11,517 nt of DNA from contig DURG01000248.1 of NCBI GenBank assembly GCA_012837465.1, positions 1 through 11,517 on the forward strand, written 5' to 3'. Positions 7,907 to 11,517 of the stretch are shown here, piece after piece. Numbering within the stretch: position 1 is the stretch's first letter; each line of letters opens with the position of its first letter. The notes under the pieces were generated by a model. That model saw only the letters and a list, made by a program, of their open reading frames with translations, ran no database searches and had not been told where the DNA came from. This DNA comes from Propionibacterium sp. (GTDB lineage Bacteria; Actinomycetota; Actinomycetes; Propionibacteriales; Propionibacteriaceae). The translations under genes and the position numbers were made by a program.

Positions 7907-9985
7907 ATGGCCTCAAAGATGAGTTCCCAGATCACGATCACGTCCCCGGACGACGTGCGCAACGTCGTCCTCGTGGGCGCGAGCGGATCGGGCAAGACAA
8001 CCCTGTTCGAACACCTCCTGCGTGCGCGGGTGGATGGATATCGCGGGGAGAAGGAGACCCAAGAGCGTGCTGCCACGCTCTGGCTTGCCTCCATCCCCGC
8101 CAACGATGTCCAGATCAACCTGCTCGACGCGCCGGGTCACCCTGATTTCGTTGGCGAATTGCGCGCCGGCCTGCGGGCCGCGGACGCCGCCGTCTTCGTG
8201 GTGCCGGCCGGCGACGACATCGACCCCGCCACCGTTGCGCTGTGGCGTGAGTGCGCAGAAGCCGAGACCCCGCGCATCATCGCCATCACGAAGCTGGACC
8301 AGGGCCGGGCGACCTTCGACCAGATGGTCACCGCCTGCCAGGAGACCTTCGGCGACGGCGTGATCCCCGCGCTGATCCCGCTCGAGAAGGACGGCGCCAA
8401 CGTCGGCAACCTGTCGCTGCTCAACAAGCGTGCGCACGACTACTCCAGCGGCGAGCGCGTCTCCCGCGACTCCACCCCCGAAGAACTCGAACTGATCGAC
8501 GCGGCCCGCGCGGACCTCCTCGAGGCGATCATCACCGAGGTGCAGGACGACGACCTCATGGAGCGCTACCTCGAAGGCGAGGAGATCGCGGTCGAGGAGG
8601 CCAACGAGTCCCTGCTGCGCGCCGTCGTCGGCGCCCGCTTCTTCCCCGTGCTGCCCGCCCACACGACGTCGGACAAGGGCACCGAGGAACTACTGCGTTG
8701 GATCGAGAAGGGCTTCCCCGCCCCGTCGCTGCTGACGGTGCCGTCCATCTCGACCCCCAACGGCGCGACGCTGCCCGAGGCGACCTGCGACCCCGACGGC
8801 CCGCTGGTGGCCCAGGTCGTGCGCACCACGTCGGACAACTTCGGCCGTTCCTCGCTGGTTCGCGTGTTCAGCGGCACCCTGCGCGGCGACCAGACCGTCC
8901 ACGTGTCCCGCAACCTCGGCCTCTTCGGCGAGGAGGACCCGATGCGTCCTGACCAGGACGAAGAGGAACGCATGGGCCCCATGTCGGCGCCGTACGGCAC
9001 CGAGTTCACGCCCCTGAACCAGGCCATTGCCGGTGAGATCGTGCTGGTCACGAAGCTGTCGAAGGCGGAGACGGGCGACACCCTCTCCTCCCCCGAACGC
9101 CCCACCCTCATCGAGCCGTGGGAACTGCCGAAGCCGCTGCTCCCGGTCGCCGTCAAGGCCACCAACCGCGGCGACGAGGACAAGCTCGCCGCTGCGCTGC
9201 ACCGCGTCTCCATGGAGGACACGACGGTGCGGCTGGAGCGCAACGCCGAGACCGAGCAGCAGGTGCTGTGGGTCATGGGCCAGGCCCAGAAGGACCTCGC
9301 GCTGAGCCGGATCAAGGACCGCTTCGGCCTCGAGATCGCGGAGGAGCCCGTCCGGGTGGCGCTGCGCGAGACGGTGACCAAGCCGTCGAAGGGCCTCGGC
9401 CGCAACGTGAAGCAGTCCGGTGGCCACGGCCAGTACGCCATCTGCAACATCGAGCTGGAGCCGCTGGAGCGCGGCGCGGGCTTCGAGTTCGTGGACAAGG
9501 TCGTCGGCGGCGCGGTGCCCCGTGCCTACATCGGATCGGTGCAGAAGGGCGTCGAGCAGCAGCTCGCGCAGGGCACCAGGTTCGGCGTGCCGATGGTCGA
9601 CGTGCGGGTCACCCTGTACGACGGCAAGGCCCACTCCGTCGACTCGTCCGACATGGCGTTCCAGGTGGCGGGCCAGCTCGCGCTGCGCGACGCCGCCGAG
9701 AAGGGGCAGATCGGCCTGTTGGAGCCCATCGAGCGCGTGCGCGTCACCGTGGGTGACCAGTACCTCGGCACCGCCCTGACCGACCTCGGCTCCCGCCGTG
9801 CACAGGTGCAGGGCACCGAGATGGACGGCGACGGGCAGGCCACGATCGAGGTGCTGATCCCGGCCACGGAACTGGTGACCTACCCGGTCGACCTGCGCGG
9901 CGTCGCGCAGGGCACGGGCTCGTTCACCCGCGAGTTCCACGGCTACGAGCTCATGCCCCAGGAGGCATGGCCCGAGGTCGACTGA
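7907..9985 (+). CDS. fusA2: Elongation factor G-like GTPase EF-G2
   Basis: A 692-residue translational GTPase of the EF-G family, matching the actinobacterial EF-G2 (FusA2) group. G1 is GASGSGKT (24-31) instead of the usual GHxDxGKT; switch I reads QERAATL where EF-G has QERGITI, keeping the Thr; G3 is DAPGH (74-78) with the catalytic His; G4 is TKLD (128-131). Domain IV is EF-G-like: KQSGGHGQYA, VGGAVPRAYI and the HSVDSSDMAF loop that enters the A site in canonical EF-G, then domain V ending TREFHGYELMP. Full length with no truncation. As I recall, mycobacterial EF-G2 binds guanine nucleotides but lacks ribosome-stimulated GTPase activity, so translocation should not be assumed. ATG 7907 fits a leaderless promoter; ATG 7901 and ATG 7919 are alternatives. 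It is monocistronic, divergent from rplM-rpsI, and followed by a strong hairpin. Confidence 0.93.
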   Translation: MASKMSSQITITSPDDVRNVVLVGASGSGKTTLFEHLLRARVDGYRGEKETQERAATLWLASIPANDVQINLLDAPGHPDFVGELRAGLRAADAAVFVVPAGDDIDPATVALWRECAEAETPRIIAITKLDQGRATFDQMVTACQETFGDGVIPALIPLEKDGANVGNLSLLNKRAHDYSSGERVSRDSTPEELELIDAARADLLEAIITEVQDDDLMERYLEGEEIAVEEANESLLRAVVGARFFPVLPAHTTSDKGTEELLRWIEKGFPAPSLLTVPSISTPNGATLPEATCDPDGPLVAQVVRTTSDNFGRSSLVRVFSGTLRGDQTVHVSRNLGLFGEEDPMRPDQDEEERMGPMSAPYGTEFTPLNQAIAGEIVLVTKLSKAETGDTLSSPERPTLIEPWELPKPLLPVAVKATNRGDEDKLAAALHRVSMEDTTVRLERNAETEQQVLWVMGQAQKDLALSRIKDRFGLEIAEEPVRVALRETVTKPSKGLGRNVKQSGGHGQYAICNIELEPLERGAGFEFVDKVVGGAVPRAYIGSVQKGVEQQLAQGTRFGVPMVDVRVTLYDGKAHSVDSSDMAFQVAGQLALRDAAEKGQIGLLEPIERVRVTVGDQYLGTALTDLGSRRAQVQGTEMDGDGQATIEVLIPATELVTYPVDLRGVAQGTGSFTREFHGYELMPQEAWPEVD

Positions 9986-9998
9986 CCGCCAACGCGCG

Positions 9999-10030
9999 AG
10001 ACGCCCCCGGTTCCACGACCGGGGGCGTCT
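9999..10030. terminator. Strong hairpin terminator between fusA2 and ctaA
   Basis: The 13-bp perfect arms AGACGCCCCCGGT (9999-10011) and ACCGGGGGCGTCT (10018-10030) flank a six-base loop and can extend by two pairs outward. It lies 13 bases after the fusA2 stop and 13 bases beyond the convergent ctaA stop, so it can serve both directions. Neither side has a real T run (TGTCGTCTTCC on the plus strand), which is common for actinobacterial terminators. Confidence 0.85.
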
Positions 10031-10043
10031 TGTCGTCTTCCGG

Positions 10044-10967
10044 TCAGCGGCGCGCCGCCGTGGGCATCGCTCGGCCGAGCAGCCAGGCGGCGGCCCAGAG
10101 CACCCCGACGGCGGTCACGGCGTAGGCGACCGCGAGCGGGGCGACGATGCCGTTGGTCTGGCCCGCGGTGATGCCCTGCGTCCGGATGAAGGCGCCCAGC
10201 ACCACCTCGACGGCCAGCAGCCCGACGAGCGTCCAGGCGGGGCCGCGCAGGTGGCGCCTGCGGAGCGACAGCGCGAAGGCACCGGCGATCATTCCGATGG
10301 CCAGCACGGCCAGCCCGATGCGCACGCCCTGCAGCAGGGGCCAGCGGTCGACGTCGAGGATGTCCCACATGGGCCAGCTCACGCAGCGGGTGAACGACGC
10401 CCACCCGGATTCGGTCTTGCCGGCGACCAGCGCGCCGAGGAGGTGCATCACGATGAGGGTCACGACGGTGGCCCCTGCGAGGTTGCGCACCTTGGGCTCG
10501 CCGTCGGCGGTGGCGAGGCCTGCACCGGCCTGCGTGGCGATGACGATGAGCACCATGGCGACGAACGCGAAGCCGAGGTCGAGCAGGGCGAGGCCGAGGG
10601 GCAGGGTGAACAGGATGATCATCATCCCGAAGACGGCCGAGCCGATGGCGCAGGCCAGTGCCACCCAGGGCAGCACCCGGAGGCGGGCGTCGGTATGGCG
10701 ACGGCCCAGCCAGCCTGCCCAGCCGAGGAACACGAGGCAGGCGAAGCTGATGGCGCGGTGGATGAACTCGATGGCCGGGTTCTCAAGCCAGCCGCGCTGG
10801 ACCTGCGGCCCCACCTGGTCGTCGTAGCAGGCGGGCCACGCCGGGCAGGCGGAGCTTGAATCCGTGGCGCACACCATGGAGCCGAGCGCGATGGTGATGA
10901 CGGTGAGGAGGGTCGCGATCCGGAAGATTCGCAGTTCGCCGGTGGTGAGGGGGCGGTCAGTGCGCAC
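10044..10967 (-). CDS. ctaA: COX15/CtaA-family membrane protein, divergent heme A synthase homologue
   Basis: A 307-residue protein with eight predicted membrane helices (about 14-34, 66-86, 96-120, 122-145, 163-183, 212-233, 244-262, 274-298), the layout of heme A synthase, which oxidises heme O to heme A for aa3 oxidases. The N-terminal half keeps the first extracellular loop with a Cys pair (CPAWPAC, C41 and C47) and the helix-2 motif AIEFIHR with Glu67 and His70, equal to Glu57/His60 of B. subtilis CtaA. By hand alignment the other three heme ligands are missing: Asp130 in LLDLGF for His123, Val215 in QGVRIG for His216, and about Pro277 for His278. Loop 3 has one Cys (C195) instead of two. 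Heme A synthase activity is therefore doubtful. The GTG start shares one base with the coaBC stop (TAGTG), implying coupling. Confidence 0.82.
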   Translation of the reverse strand: MRTDRPLTTGELRIFRIATLLTVITIALGSMVCATDSSSACPAWPACYDDQVGPQVQRGWLENPAIEFIHRAISFACLVFLGWAGWLGRRHTDARLRVLPWVALACAIGSAVFGMMIILFTLPLGLALLDLGFAFVAMVLIVIATQAGAGLATADGEPKVRNLAGATVVTLIVMHLLGALVAGKTESGWASFTRCVSWPMWDILDVDRWPLLQGVRIGLAVLAIGMIAGAFALSLRRRHLRGPAWTLVGLLAVEVVLGAFIRTQGITAGQTNGIVAPLAVAYAVTAVGVLWAAAWLLGRAMPTAARR

Positions 10968-11517
10968 TAGCGGACCACCACATCGAGCAGTGCATCGGCC
11001 ACCTCACGCTTGGAGCCCGAGGACTCCCCCACCACCTCGTCGTCGGAGTTGAGGAAGTAGAGGGCGTTGTCGGCGGTCTCGAAGCCCTTGGACCAGCCCA
11101 CCTGGTTGATGGCCAGGAAGTCGACGCCCTTCTTGCGGCGCTTGCGCTTGCCGCGTTCGAGGTAGTCCTCGCCGGTCTCGGCGGCGAAGGCCACGATCTT
11201 CTGTCCCTCGCGGCGGTTGGCGGCCAGCCCTGCGACGATGTCCTCGTTCTCGACGAGGCTCAGCGTGGGCACGCCCCCGGCTTCCTTGGTGAGCTTGCCG
11301 TCGGAGACCTCAGCGACGCGGAAGTCGGCGACGGCGGCGGCCATGACCACCACGTCGGCCAGTGGCGCCAGGCCCTTCATCACCTCGGCGAGTTCGCTGG
11401 CTGAGCCCGCCGTCGTGACCTCGATGGCGGGGTGCTGGGCGTCGCGCAGCACGTCGGCTTCGACGTTGGTGGCGGCCAGGAGCACGCGCGCGCCGCGCTC
11501 GGCGGCGGCCGCGGCGA
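10967..11517 (-). CDS. coaBC: CoaBC C-terminal part: phosphopantothenate-cysteine ligase domain (5' truncated)
   Basis: The last ~182 residues of the bifunctional CoaBC (Dfp) protein, cut by the right window edge; the frame stays open to 11517, so the start lies outside. The visible part is the CoaB domain, which joins phosphopantothenate to cysteine with nucleotide activation in coenzyme A synthesis. Recognisable elements in order: AAAAAERGARVLLAATNV at the window edge, DVVVMAAAVADFRV, DGKLTKE with a conserved Lys, the loop VENEDIVAGLA, VAFAAETGEDYLERGKRKRRKKGVDFLAINQV, and FETADNALYFL near the dimer/substrate region, then a C-terminal helix. The decarboxylase CoaC domain, usually N-terminal, would be beyond the window. 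The TAG stop shares one base with the GTG of the CtaA-like gene, so the two are probably transcribed together. Confidence 0.92.
   Translation of the reverse strand, partial: AAAAAERGARVLLAATNVEADVLRDAQHPAIEVTTAGSASELAEVMKGLAPLADVVVMAAAVADFRVAEVSDGKLTKEAGGVPTLSLVENEDIVAGLAANRREGQKIVAFAAETGEDYLERGKRKRRKKGVDFLAINQVGWSKGFETADNALYFLNSDDEVVGESSGSKREVADALLDVVVR

Noticed and set aside
8690..9940. Minus-strand open frame antisense to fusA2 (416 codons)
   Set aside because: It is a His/Arg/Leu-rich shadow translation, while the plus strand encodes an intact EF-G-family protein.

Overview
This window looks like chromosomal DNA from a high-GC actinobacterium, most likely Propionibacteriales or Propionibacteriaceae. 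That placement is inferred from the very GC-rich third codon positions, frequent GTG starts, the order rplM-rpsI-glmM, an actinobacterial EF-G2 and a DUF5302 protein. It is mostly a housekeeping region. I see no insertion sequence, prophage, CRISPR array, tRNA or rRNA.

Layout from left to right. Positions 1-42 hold two perfect copies of a 21-bp tandem repeat cut by the window edge. A UvrA2-like ABC ATPase follows on the minus strand (49-2409). Divergent from it is a plus-strand pair: a small two-helix membrane protein overlapping by 4 bp with a DUF5302 protein (2494-2930). This pair converges on a minus-strand RNB exoribonuclease (2935-4368), and both stop codons lie inside one 12-bp palindrome. 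The RNase start overlaps the stop of a coiled-coil/C4 zinc-ribbon protein (4368-5108). Upstream of that lies glmM (5166-6515), with a probable leaderless promoter. The 188-bp gap above glmM carries a REP-like hairpin and the terminator of the rplM-rpsI operon (6704-7695).

A 211-bp divergent region (7696-7906) separates rplM from a plus-strand EF-G-like GTPase (7907-9985). It contains a promoter and structured leader for rplM, a leaderless promoter for the EF-G gene, and an inverted repeat. A strong hairpin (9999-10030) lies between the EF-G gene and a minus-strand CtaA/COX15-family membrane protein (10044-10967). The start of the latter overlaps the stop of a 5'-truncated coaBC (10967 to the right edge).

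Functionally, the region covers translation (uL13, uS9, EF-G2), cell-wall precursor synthesis (GlmM), RNA decay (RNB protein), DNA repair or drug tolerance (UvrA2-like), coenzyme A synthesis (CoaBC) and a heme-related membrane protein. The most unusual observation is that the CtaA-family protein keeps the first heme-ligand histidine, its glutamate partner and the extracellular cysteine pair, but appears to have lost the other three heme-ligand histidines. Other points of interest are the rplM leader stem starting at the predicted transcript 5' end, and the one-base coupling of the zinc-ribbon protein to an exoribonuclease. I found no clearly new multi-gene defence or mobile system.
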